NCBI GenBank assembly: GCA_025201705.1
Contig: MU616598.1
Location: 70,703-88,849 of the forward strand
DNA: 18,147 bases
Origin: Dissophora ornata
Lineage: Eukaryota; Mortierellomycota; Mortierellomycetes; Mortierellales; Mortierellaceae
Direction: 5' to 3'
A program made the position numbers and the translations under genes. Below, piece by piece: positions 6,347 to 16,600 of this stretch. Below the pieces are notes generated by a model. That model had not been told where the DNA came from. It did no database searches and worked only from the letters and a program-made list of their open reading frames with translations. Each line of letters opens with the position of its first letter. Position 1 is the first letter of the stretch.

Positions 6347-9034
6347 ATGAGTTCATCCGGCAGTAGCGGCAACGGTGGCCTAGACTCCCCATCAGCCCCA
6401 CCGCCTGCCGCCTCCTCTGCATTGCTCTCGCCGTCGGCGTCTGCATCGTCTCCATACTCCTCTCCGATCCAGTCTGCCACTTCACCCAGACTGATGCCGG
6501 CAAAGTCACGGCCGACCACCGCTTTGGTCTTTGACCAGCAACTCTCCCAGCAGCAGCAACAGGACGCAGAATCCCTCTCCAGCGACGAGTTTGTGCTCTC
6601 CTCTGCGTCGTCCTTGACCAGGGACAACCAGCCCAAGAAGGGAATTATTGCTTCAATCCAGTCAAGCACGCGTGCCTACAACAGCCTCGCATTCTCTTCC
6701 CAGGATAACGACCGGCTGCGCCGCGATCAGGACCTGAACTCGGAATACAGTGACGATGCGGATGGCCGGTTGACAGATACAGAGAACGAACTCGGTCGTG
6801 ACCGAATCGGGACTAGAACCCCAGTTATTGCAGGGCCATCACAGTCCCAAGTGGCGGCTACGGACAATGCCTCGACTACGGCCTTGCAATCGCTGAGAGG
6901 GATTGACGAGCATGACAAAGATGACCGCCGGAGCCATGGCATTGAGGCGCGTTTTCGGACCATGGTTCTGGCGTCAGATCAGGATCAGAATAGCGAAGGC
7001 GGAGACAGCTCGGACCCTCAGCCGGAGGCTGCGTTGGATGCCGACCAGATTCAAGGCAAGAGCAATAACATCATGGACTTTGTTCATAGAGACAGTGATG
7101 CATTGGCGTACAAGGAGCTTGCTTCTAACAGCCGTGCGTCTTTTATGTAACATACTTCACTGAATTAGATAAGTTAAAGGTTCTCCGTCCAAAGCCCAGC
7201 GACCTCAGCGGCAGACCCAGGTCGCGACTGCAGCGCACTGCATCGACAAAATCTGCAAAGTCTTATGATTCAGACGACATCTCAAACAACTATGGAGGAT
7301 ACAAGAAGCACTATGGAGGCGAAGATCACACCACAAGCTCGTGGACCGCACACCGCAAGCACTTTTTCATCCTCAGCAGTGCTGGAAAGCCCATCTACGC
7401 CCGATATGGAGATGAGTCCAGGATATCGAGTTACATGGGTGTAATCCAGGCCCTGATCAGCTTTTTTGCCGACAATGACGATTCCCTCCGGTGTATCAAC
7501 GCGGGTCAGCACAAGTTTGTGTTTTTGCTAAAGACGCCTCTATACCTTGTATGCGTCTCTCGTTCTGGAGAATCAGAGGCTCAGGTAAAGGCCAGCAGTT
7601 TTTTCGCGTTCAGTTGTGGACGTGTATCGACTTTCGTACTGCAGTCGCTACTGCACCTTCGCAGATTGATCCTTGTTTGACCGCCTCATGCCTCTCTTCT
7701 CATAGCTTCGAGATCAGCTAGGATACCTCTATTCGCAAATCATCAGTGTTCTCACACATGCGCAGATGACAAAGATTTTCGAACAACGCAACAACTTCGA
7801 CCTGAGAGGCCTCATCGGAGGTACAGAGATCTTCCTGGATAGTCTTGGGAAACTCATGAATACATACCCTGGGTTCATGCTTGGAGCCATCCAGTGTCTG
7901 ACCATGCCCAGAGAGCTGCGGGATAAAGTCGGGGCTGTTCTTGGACGGGCAAAGTGCAAGGTACCGTGACAAAGTCATGACGTGGTTTGCATCTTGAGAT
8001 CAATTAAGAATGGAAAATTGTATGGACTGATATCTCTGTTCTCTCTCTGCCTCTCCCCCTCTTGATCTGCAGCCACTCCTTTACGCCATTTTGCTGACAC
8101 CAACGCAATTGATCACGTTGCTGCGACCAAGGACACATTCAATGCACCCCTCTGACCTGCATCTGATATTCAATCTGCTCTCAGGTTCGACGACGTTTGA
8201 AAGCTCCGAGTCCTGGACGCCGATCTGCCTTCCAAAGTTCAACAACAAGAGCTTTCTGCACGCGTACATTTGTTACATTGCGAAGAATGTATGCATGCTT
8301 CTTATCTCGCCGGACAAGGACAGCTTCTTCGAAATGTCGAGCGTGAAACAAAGAGTTGTCGAGGAACTTGAGGCTGGCGGGATGCTGGCCTCCTTGGAAG
8401 GCTATGCAGCAGCGGGATCGAGGGGCGGATTTTCCGTGGGTAAGTGTGTACTTCATGCCAGAGGAGTTTCCGTATTGTTATGTTCCTGAAAACGGCTATT
8501 TAACCTCGAACGCGGATGTTGTGATCCCATGCCTTTTCATCAAATTTTGAAGGCGACACTGGTATTCCAGGGTTACGCCACTTTCTATATAAATCGCGGA
8601 CCAACGTGCAGTTCACGATGCCGGAATTGGTGGACCCTTACTCGACACTCAGTGCCAGAAAGAGGTTGTTGCGGCAATATCAACACATGCATGAGAGAAT
8701 GCATCGGAAGACGCGACCGTTGAAGCTGCTATTTCATGTTGGGGAGAACGAGACGATGCTTGGATGGGTAAGAGCTGTTTCTTTATTTTCAATGCCTTGT
8801 TTATTTGTTTGCCTGCTTGCCTTACCTGCTTGATAATATGAATGTACCAACTAACCTTTATTCGGTTTATTTTCGGGATAGATCACGTCGAGCTTTGAGC
8901 TGTACGCAGCGTTTGGCCCCCTTGTGTCCAAGAGTGCTGTTGTGTTAATGTGCAACAAGCTACTCAAGTGGATCCGCAAGCAGGAAGATAGTCTGTTGAT
9001 CCTAAACTCACCAAGCTTTGAAAAGTTCAAATAA
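6347..9034 (+). CDS. MON1: MON1, subunit of the Mon1-Ccz1 Rab7/Ypt7 exchange factor, 730 aa
   Basis: Exons are 6347-7133, 7169-7584, 7706-7960, 8073-8439, 8553-8767 and 8882-9034 (2193 bases, one frame). The N-terminal 300 or so residues are Ser/Asp/Gln-rich and disordered. The conserved Mon1 core starts near residue 321 with HRKHFFILSSAGKPIYARYG and continues with FVFLLKTPLYLVCVSRS, LGYLYSQIISVLT and RGLIGGTE. It then runs through the later longin domains with PLLYAIL, LHAYICYIA and GIPGLRHFLYKS, ending in a short tail. Mon1 forms a dimer with Ccz1 that activates Rab7/Ypt7 on late endosomes and autophagosomes for fusion with the vacuole. The first intron is the only weak junction (35 bp, or 74 bp with an alternative donor at 7095). 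The stop codon sits inside an AATAAA. Family assignment is secure. Confidence 0.95.
7134..7168 (+). other. Very short (35 bp) intron in MON1, tentative
   Basis: An intron is needed because the frame changes between 7130 and 7190. The acceptor GAATTAG at 7168 fits with donor GTGCGT at 7134 (35 bp) or donor GTGATG at 7095 (74 bp); both are phase 1. I favour the shorter because +5 is G and the 39 bases in question read as ordinary coding sequence (DALAYKELA). Confidence 0.5.
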
Positions 9035-9035
9035 A
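9030..9035 (+). terminator. AATAAA overlapping the MON1 stop codon
   Basis: The sequence AAATAAAAC places TAA (9032-9034) within AATAAA. This is the only plus-strand AATAAA I see near the end of MON1. If used, the 3' UTR would be only about 15-30 bases long. Confidence 0.35.
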
Positions 9036-9088
9036 ACGAGCTGCCGCTACTAGAGTCGCAGGCGAAATGACATGAAGATGAAGGGTAT

Positions 9089-9094
9089 TTTATT
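9089..9094 (-). terminator. Poly(A) signal of the small minus-strand gene
   Basis: TTTATT on the plus strand is AATAAA on the minus strand, 44 bases beyond the stop at 9138. It falls in the 103-bp gap between two convergent stop codons. Confidence 0.5.
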
Positions 9095-9137
9095 AGATCC
9101 AGGAATTGTCTGATGGATTTTTAAAATATACTGTCAA

Positions 9138-9530
9138 TTACTTAGTGATGTAGAAGACATCGGAGCGAACCCTAGATATGCTGAGTTTGTAAGAGTACAT
9201 GGCAAGGATAACGTGGCTCTTGAGGTCGGTGTACTCCTTTAGAACCTTGACAGACGCCCCATTCTTCAGGAGGGTATGGAGAGGGACCCGGACAATATCG
9301 TAGGCTTGGCCGGGCATGGCTGCGTTCCCATGGAGGGAGAGCCAGATCAGGGGGTTGGCCTTGTAGAAGGCACCGGAGGTGCTTCCATGGAACTTGATGC
9401 GGATGGGGACGGTCTGGCCAACGCGGTAGGTCTTTTTCAGCGTTGGTGCAGTAAAGGAGATGCTGTCAGGCACAGGGGTTGCGGTGGGGGCGACCGTGGT
9501 AGTGGTGGTGGAGGCGACGGCACGAGACAT
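9138..9530 (-). CDS. Small hypothetical protein, 130 aa, Thr-rich N terminus and beta-rich body
   Basis: I do not recognise this protein. It begins MSRAVAS, followed by a Thr/Pro/Val-rich stretch to about residue 22, and then about 105 residues that alternate in a beta-sheet pattern (SISFTAPTLKKTYRVGQTVPIRIKF onward, with WLSLHG and VFYITK). The strand spacing loosely recalls Ig-like or Kre9/Knh1-type domains, but there is no signal peptide, no Cys and no membrane segment. A cytosolic location is therefore more likely, and the resemblance may be superficial. Reasons to call it a gene are the full-length frame, the ACAATGT start context, a TATA box 95 bases upstream and an AATAAA downstream. 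It has no intron and converges on MON1. An intronless TATA-driven small gene suggests strong or inducible expression, which is inference. Confidence 0.75.
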   Translation of the reverse strand: MSRAVASTTTTTVAPTATPVPDSISFTAPTLKKTYRVGQTVPIRIKFHGSTSGAFYKANPLIWLSLHGNAAMPGQAYDIVRVPLHTLLKNGASVKVLKEYTDLKSHVILAMYSYKLSISRVRSDVFYITK

Positions 9531-9624
9531 TGTGGAGGTGTAAGAATTGAGTGTTGCTTGGAAGGGAGGAGTGGAATGCGGTGCGGCGGTAGAGAGAATG
9601 GGGGAGGGACGCGAGGAGGAGGGG

Positions 9625-9631
9625 TTTTATA
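9625..9631 (-). promoter_or_regulatory. TATA box of the small minus-strand gene
   Basis: TTTTATA on the plus strand reads TATAAAA on the minus strand, 95 bases before the ATG at 9530. That would place transcription start about 30 bases downstream and leave a leader of around 65 bases. Confidence 0.6.
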
Positions 9632-10259
9632 CACTGCTCTCTGGAAGACGGGTACAGACAGGTGGGTGGGGGCGATCGTCTCTGCCAGATAACCAGGGAA
9701 AGGAAAGCGCCGGTTGGTGGATCCATTGGTGTCTATATTTGGGGGTAGCGTGTCAGAGGGAGGAATGGAGGCCTGGGCTTCACCAATCAACATGTACACA
9801 CTGCGTGGAGATGCCTTGAGCTGCTCATTTGTTGTTTGTGGACTCGCGGATTTGTTTTAGTTTTCCACTCCCCCGCGGGCCTATTGTCGAGAAGGCTGTC
9901 GGAAGAAAAACTATTACCGAGAGGGGTTAAAGAGGCGTTGCTTTGACCCCTGTTTTTTGCGTTGCACACCGATGCATCAGTGGCGTCTAGATTTTTAAGT
10001 GGTCGGGCGCGTCCTCCACAGAAACGATCGACGTGTTTCATCAATCACAAGGCTGTGCTCCTTCCAGGCGCCTTTCTCGCAGCGACGAGTACACAAAAAC
10101 TGAAGACGAACACTCCTCAGTATTCAGCTTGACGTAGCGGTCCATCCACAGTAGCGATGGCTGACTAATATTGTGAACGGCTGTGCTCCCTCATCATTTT
10201 TATCCACTGCGGTTCCTCTTTCCGCTGCAGAAAAAGGGAGGCAAAGTCGGTGAATCGGG

Positions 10260-10269
10260 GTCAGCTGAC
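10260..10269. promoter_or_regulatory. 10-bp palindrome with E-box core
   Basis: GTCAGCTGAC is a perfect palindrome containing CAGCTG, followed four bases later by CATGTG. Such sites can bind bHLH factors. It lies 370 bases upstream of the NUP98-96 start. Function is not shown. Confidence 0.25.
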
Positions 10270-10638
10270 AGTCATGTGATGGAATTCGAGCTCAAACTGC
10301 TCCGCCTGCCATCCTGCGCCACAAACACACAGACTTTCGCTGGTGTACATGTACTCAACGCGTCCGTTCATCAACACTTCACCTCATTCCTTCCTATCAC
10401 CCCATCTTGTTCTGCTGCTGCTTGTCTATCCGCATCCCTCTGCGTTAAAAGACACAGGATCTTTGAACCCATCTACACCTCCCCTTATTATTTTTATCTC
10501 ATCAATATTCCCAAAGCAAATCGCTAATTATCTCCTGTGCTTTCAGCTTCACATCCTTCCCCCAAACAACAGCAACACACGCACACACGAACAAAGAGAC
10601 TTTTGCTGCAACAGGGCCAACACCTCCCCTGATCCATC

Positions 10639-13600
10639 ATGTTTAACTCTGGATTTGGCAGCGGCGGCTTTGGAGGCCAGCAACAACAAAACACGGGATT
10701 CGGATCAGGCCAAAACGCGTTTGGCTCCACAAGTAAGTTCATGCGATGACTTTTAAAGATCTAAAACGCATCTTCCTTTCAGCGAATCCACCTCATCACG
10801 GAAACGCGCACTTTTCATTGCAGTAGCGCTTCAGTCAGTAACTTTTAATACACTCCGCGATGCAGAAATCGTGAACACGACTAACATATATACCGCTGTG
10901 TTACCTAGCAGGCTCGTTTGGTGCTCCCGCGACAGGCTTTGGAGCTGCAGGCAATACGGGTTTCGGAGGCACCGCACAGAATACAGGATTTGGAGCGGCG
11001 CCCGCTACTAATGCATTCGGAGCTGCACCTGCCACTGCAGGATTCGGCGGAGGCAAGTATCATCAACCATATTGCGTAGACGTCATTGTCAGAGAATTCA
11101 TCGACTAACGTAAATCTTGCTTATTTTTTTTCTTTCATGAAACTCATTTAGGCGGCTTTGGGGGCTCAACTTCAGGCTTTGGGGTTCAGGCACAGGCGCA
11201 GCCGCAAACAGGATTCGGCGGCTCTTCTTTCGGAGGTAATGTTACATCAATAGCAGGCGTTGTGGATAGGATACATGGCCACTGAGTGGGACCCTTTCGT
11301 CATCGTTAATATCTGTTTTCCGCAATTCTTACGCCCTGAACCAGCCACCAACACGTCTAATACTGCGGGAGGATTTGGAGGATTTGGGTGTACGTTTTCT
11401 TCCGAATCAAGTCAAGAGAGAGTAGCCAGTGCCCAAAGACCGAGCATGGTGATATAGTACGATATCCATTTAACACATTATGTTTCCCGCTCTCCTTGCA
11501 CCCACTTGCTGCATTCACCATAGCCAACACAGCGAGCACAGGCGGATTTGGATCTGGCGCTGGGTTTGGAGCCAAGCCTGCTACGGCAGGATTTGGGGCA
11601 CAACCAGCGACAGGATTCGGTACAGCCACCAACACCGGATTTGGAGGTGGTGAGTCTTTGGATTGCCCGGTCACGCTCACCATTGGTGGCGAATTTGATG
11701 TTGTTTTTACTAATCACTCTCTTCACTCCCTTCATTCTCTTCACTCTTCACTCTTCACTCTTCACTCTTCACTCTTTCCACCCACTTCTCCCCAGCTACG
11801 AACACCTTTGGAGGAGGAGGGATGCTTGGCGCAGGAATGAACGCATCCGCAGGAACGGGAACTGTCAACCCCGCCTTCACGCCTTTCATTGAGAAGGAGC
11901 CAGCGACTGGACAGAACAGTCACTACCAAAGTATTACTGCCATGCCCGCATACCGTGGATACTCATTCGAGGTAAGTTGAACCTGCAAGCCTAGGTCCTG
12001 TGAGCAGCCAGCATGTTATCCCGAGTTCATGTCTATTAACGCATTCTTACTTCTCATTCTCCATGTGCAATTCTCAATAGGAACTTCGTCTGCAAGATTA
12101 TCAACAGGGCCGCAAATTTCCAGCTCAAGGAGCTGGCTTTGGCGGTGCAACCTCTGGATTTGGACAGCAGCCTGCTGCGACAGGCTTCGGAGCAGCAGCT
12201 ACAACAGGCTTTGGAGCCACTAGCAATACATCCACTCTTGGCGGTTTTGGTAGCGGATCGGCCGGCTTTGGTGGAGCTGCAACCTCCGGTTTTGGTGCCC
12301 CAACAGGCTTTGGAGCGACAGCACCTGCCTCAAGTAAGCAGATCACTTGTTTCCTTAACAATGGACTGACAAAAGCAAAGGAAGCGAATCTAAACTTATC
12401 GATTTTCCTTATGCATCGTCATCTCTTAATAGCTGGATTCGGAGCGCAAGGCACAACTTCCGCTCCGGGATTTGGTGCAACTTCTTCTGCATTCGGAGCG
12501 CAGCCCACGGCTGGATTTGGCGCAACCGCCGGTACAACTGGATTTGGTGCGACTGGAGGATTCGGAGCGGCTACTGCAGCCAAGCCTACCCCTGGCTTTG
12601 GCGGTTTCGGGGCGACGGCTACAAGCCAGCCCGCTTCTGGCTTTGGAGCAGCTGCAGGAGGATTTGGAGCTGCGGCTAGTGCCCCAGGCTTGTTTGGCAA
12701 CACTGGAGCAGGCACTTCTGCATTTGGAGCACCCGCTACCGCCACCTCAACTGGATTTGGAGGCTTTGGAGGCGCCCAGACATCGGCTGCACCAGCCTCG
12801 ACAGGACTTGGCTTTGGTTTGGGCACTGGAGCGGGCGCATTCGGCGCGGCTGCTAAGCCTGCAGGTACCTCACTGTTTGGAAACCCTGCAACATCGACGG
12901 CCGCTGCGCCCAGCTTTGGCGGTTTCGGAACGACCCCTGCCTCTGGGGCGGGTGGACTCTTTGGGGGCGCTTCGACAGGATCATCCCTCTTTCCTGCGGC
13001 CTCGACGGCCTCGACAGGGCTATTTGGTGGCCCGACGACCACAGCTCCAGCCTTTGGCGCCTCAACAACGTCGACTGGTCTGTTCGGAGGCAGCAAGCCT
13101 GCCGGCACAGGGCTCTTTGGACAACAGCCCACTACAGGATTCGGGGCAACCCCAGCATTTGGTGCCGCTGGCGCTACTCAGACGTCGTCCCTGTTTGGTG
13201 GCACTGGAACGAGTACCATGTTCGGAAATAGCATTCTCGGCGGAAGCACCTTCGGCGCCTCAACAAACACGGCCGTAGCTCAGCCAACCTTGGTGGCTTC
13301 TGTGAGCGAGAATATCTACGGTGACAACCCGCTGTTCCAGAGGGATAATACCGCCTCTGCTTCGAAGTCTCAACCCGCCGTCTTGTCTCGTTCAGAACCA
13401 GCGAAGAAGCTTCCAGCCTTTATTCCTCCCTTGCGCTTCAGCCCTCGTCACAGTCAGATTCGCTTCCGCCCAACCTCGACAGCAACATTCTCCTCTAGTG
13501 TTTCTGGCGGCGACTTGGCTTCCGGTCGCAAAAGTCTTTTGCTCCTAGACGGTATCAACGACGACTCCTTCTCCTATGACGATTATGCTCCCCGCCGTAG

Positions 13601-16600
13601 TGTGAAGAAGCTTCAATTGAAACCCAGAGGCTCAGATTCCGACCACTCATCATTCCCCGCCCGCGATTCGTACCGTAGCGGCATCACCTTCAATCCATCA
13701 CTGGAGTATACAGCTGCCGAGTCCGTTCACAAGGCACCGTACGGTCAAGACAGAGCAGTAGCTGCGAATGACAGATTTGGAGAGAGCCAGATCCAGGCAG
13801 GCGCCAGCCGACATGAGTCATCATCGTCCGCACCGACGGCAGCAAGAAACAAGACAGAGGGGGAGTATTGGATGTCGCCAGCTCTGGAAGACCTTCGCAA
13901 ACTTTCACAGTCTGAGCTTCAGCATGTCAGCGGGTTCCAAGTGGGCCTGCCAGGATTTGGCAGTGTCGCCTTCCAGGAACCTGTCGATCTTACGACTGTA
14001 CCTTCGCTTTCGGCTATTTGTGGTAATATCGTGATCTTTGATCACAAGATCTGCAAGGTCTATCCCGACGAAAGTAACAAGCCTCCACGCGGTCAAGGCT
14101 TGAATGTGCCAGCCATTATCTCACTTGAAGGATGCTGGCCCAAGGACAGGGCAACTGGCGAGACTGTCAAGTTTGACAAGTCTTCGCCTCAGTACACACA
14201 ACATCTAAAACGCCTTAAGCGACAGCCCGAGACCACGTTCATGGATTTCAATGCTGAGAATGGCACATGGACATTCAGAGTAGAGCACTTTTCAGAATAC
14301 GGGTTGACTGACGAAGATGAGGCAGAGGTGGCACATACGGATAGCGGTCGTCGTGTCATCACTACCGCAGTCAGAGCTCGCCAAGGATATGATCAAAACG
14401 GGGCCGAGTCTTCATCCATGGAGTCGGACGATCAAGTCAAGTATTACCCCGAGCTATCTCAATCGAACCATGCAGCCCGCTATTCAAAGAATACAGACCC
14501 CCAGCGCCTCAACTTGATGAGAACATCGCTGTTTGCGGACTCTTATCCGAAGCAAGACCGGGTTCCAAAGCGCTCTAGCGTGTGGTCAACGTCCTCTGAA
14601 AACACGGAGCAGGCTGAACTCGTGGGAGAACACGCTGGGGCCTTTAAGGCCGAGGTAAGACTGGCTTAATCTGTGTTTGCTTCTGGGGAAATGCAGTACC
14701 ATGGTAGCCAGCACAGTGCAAACAAATACCACCACCACCTCCACCGCTACCACAACAGCAACAACAACAACGACAACGACAACAAAGAAAAGAGAAAAAA
14801 AAAAGACAAAAAAGATCGACACGGTCATTCCGCTACGTATAAGGAACATCGCTACTATTTCCCGGTCATCAATGAGTTTTCGGCTATCCCATCCCTTCAT
14901 CCATATTCTTGTACTCTTTCAATCCACCTACCCTTTGCTTTAAATACAATCTTACGGATCCGTGAATAAAATGAGATTTCAACCGACAAACTGACATTTT
15001 CTGATTTTTTCTTCAATGCTTCACTTAATATACATCGCTGCTCACGTGGACCAGACTCGCCCCTCTTTCCAAGAAGACTATGATGTGAAAGAATCTCTGC
15101 TACTACGACCACCTCGCAAATTTACGCGATCGTCGTATGAGCAGTCTTTGCTCACGCGTAAGGGCAACCTCCTGGCGGATGCTGGTCTGATGATGGGTCG
15201 CTCCTGCCGAGTAGGCTGGGGACCAAATGGACTGCTGGCCGTCTGCGGTACCATTCATGGTTTCGAAGACATCAAAGAGAGGTATGCTGCGGAATGATGG
15301 TACAGAGAGAGAGATGAATAATACGTTGCGTTGCAAACAGTTAACAGTAGCTTTTTGATTCCATGCGTTGGTGTCTATAGCACCGGCAAGCACGAAAGCA
15401 TTAGCCATCAAAGTTTACAGCTGACGTCGTCGCCAACAGTTGTTCAACTCCTCAAAATAAGAACTGTCGCGGCCCCAGAGGAAATTGAGACTCAGCGTCA
15501 CATCGTCTCGCTGCAGGCTCTACTTCGAAACACAACGATTACATTAGATCAAAACGATCAGCCCAGGGCTAATATTGAGCCAGGTACGACTTTCACGACA
15601 TTGATAAGCCATCTGAAAGATCTCTATCATGAGCTCTCGACGGAGGAGGTCAATGCCTGGATTCTGGGCCAGTCCCTCTTCGATCCGCAACCTACTCCAG
15701 AAAATATCTCGCAAATGCCAGCAGCAGCTCAAGAATCCTACGAGTCAATCGGTCGAAGGGTGCGATGCGGCAACTGGCTGTCTTTTGTCACGAAACCATT
15801 GTTGGAGGCGGACTTGCGTAGGATTGAGGTTGAGGGAGGCGCCATGGCACAGGAAGAGTCCATTTTCACACTTTTGCTGAGCAACAAACGCCAGAAGGCA
15901 AGTGTAGCAGCGGTTCGATCCAAGGATCTTCGTCTTGCGACTCTCATCTCACAATCTGGACGAGGCTCACGGCCACTATCGGGAGTGGAAGACCAGATGG
16001 CTCTTTATAAGTTAGCTGGAGCTGAGGGACGTATCCCTGCTAGCTATTTGAAGGTGTATGCGCTTCTGTGCGGAGCGTTGAAGGCCAACATTGCGCCCAA
16101 AGGCGAGCCATCTAGATCGGTGACGGACGGGCTTGACTGGCGGCGGACGTTTGGACTTTACTTGTGGTACAGCAACGATCCGGGCGCCAATTTGAAGGAA
16201 GCTTTGGATGGATATACCCTTGCGATGAGCGAAGACAAAGCCGTGGCTAGACCGCAGCCATGGTATCTGCGGAAGGATCAGATGCAAGACCCGGAACACT
16301 TCGACTTTTTGTTCCAACTTATCACTCTGTTGACGTTTCCCTCTAAGAGTCTGGAGGATGTACTTCATCCGCTTGGAATGACCCCGTCTTGTCTGGATTA
16401 TCGTCAGAGCTGGCTCTTCTACATGGTATTGTCACAGTCGTTGCGTATCAGTCGCTTTCGCAAAGAAGCGACGCATGCCAAGATCTGTCAGGATTTTATC
16501 TTTCAGCTTGAAAACCTTGGACTCTGGGAGTGGGCTGTGTTCGTAGCACTGCATCTGGAGACGGCTATTTCCAGGGAGATGGTTGTTCGCCAAATTCTTG

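Larger units (their letters stand above)
9531..10638. promoter_or_regulatory. 1.1-kb divergent intergenic region
   Basis: This gap separates the small minus-strand gene (start 9530) from NUP98-96 (start 10639). Near 9625 lies a TATA box for the minus-strand gene. The NUP side is CT-rich with many short poly-pyrimidine runs from about 10360. A CTAATT followed by a pyrimidine tract and TTTCAG near 10525-10547 could be the end of a leader intron. A 10-bp palindrome lies at 10260-10269. Frames of up to about 110 codons exist but lack family resemblance or good starts, so I do not call genes. Confidence 0.5.

Noticed and set aside
9787..10527. Frames of 85-114 codons in the divergent intergenic region
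   Set aside because: No domain-like pattern, weak or absent start context, and composition like leader DNA.
12419..13132. 237-codon Pro/Ala-rich frame on the minus strand
   Set aside because: It is the antisense shadow of the Gly-Phe repeats of NUP98-96; repeat composition keeps it free of stops.
14673..14969. Short frames in the NUP98-96 intron (His/Asn/Lys-rich or Thr-rich)
   Set aside because: Low-complexity translation of ACC/ACA repeats, no good splice pair needed for the protein; kept as intron.
15341..15350. Acceptor at 15340 for the main Nup96 exon
   Set aside because: The CAAACAG acceptor gives the wrong phase with the donor at 15282; acceptors at 15347 and 15380 are in frame.
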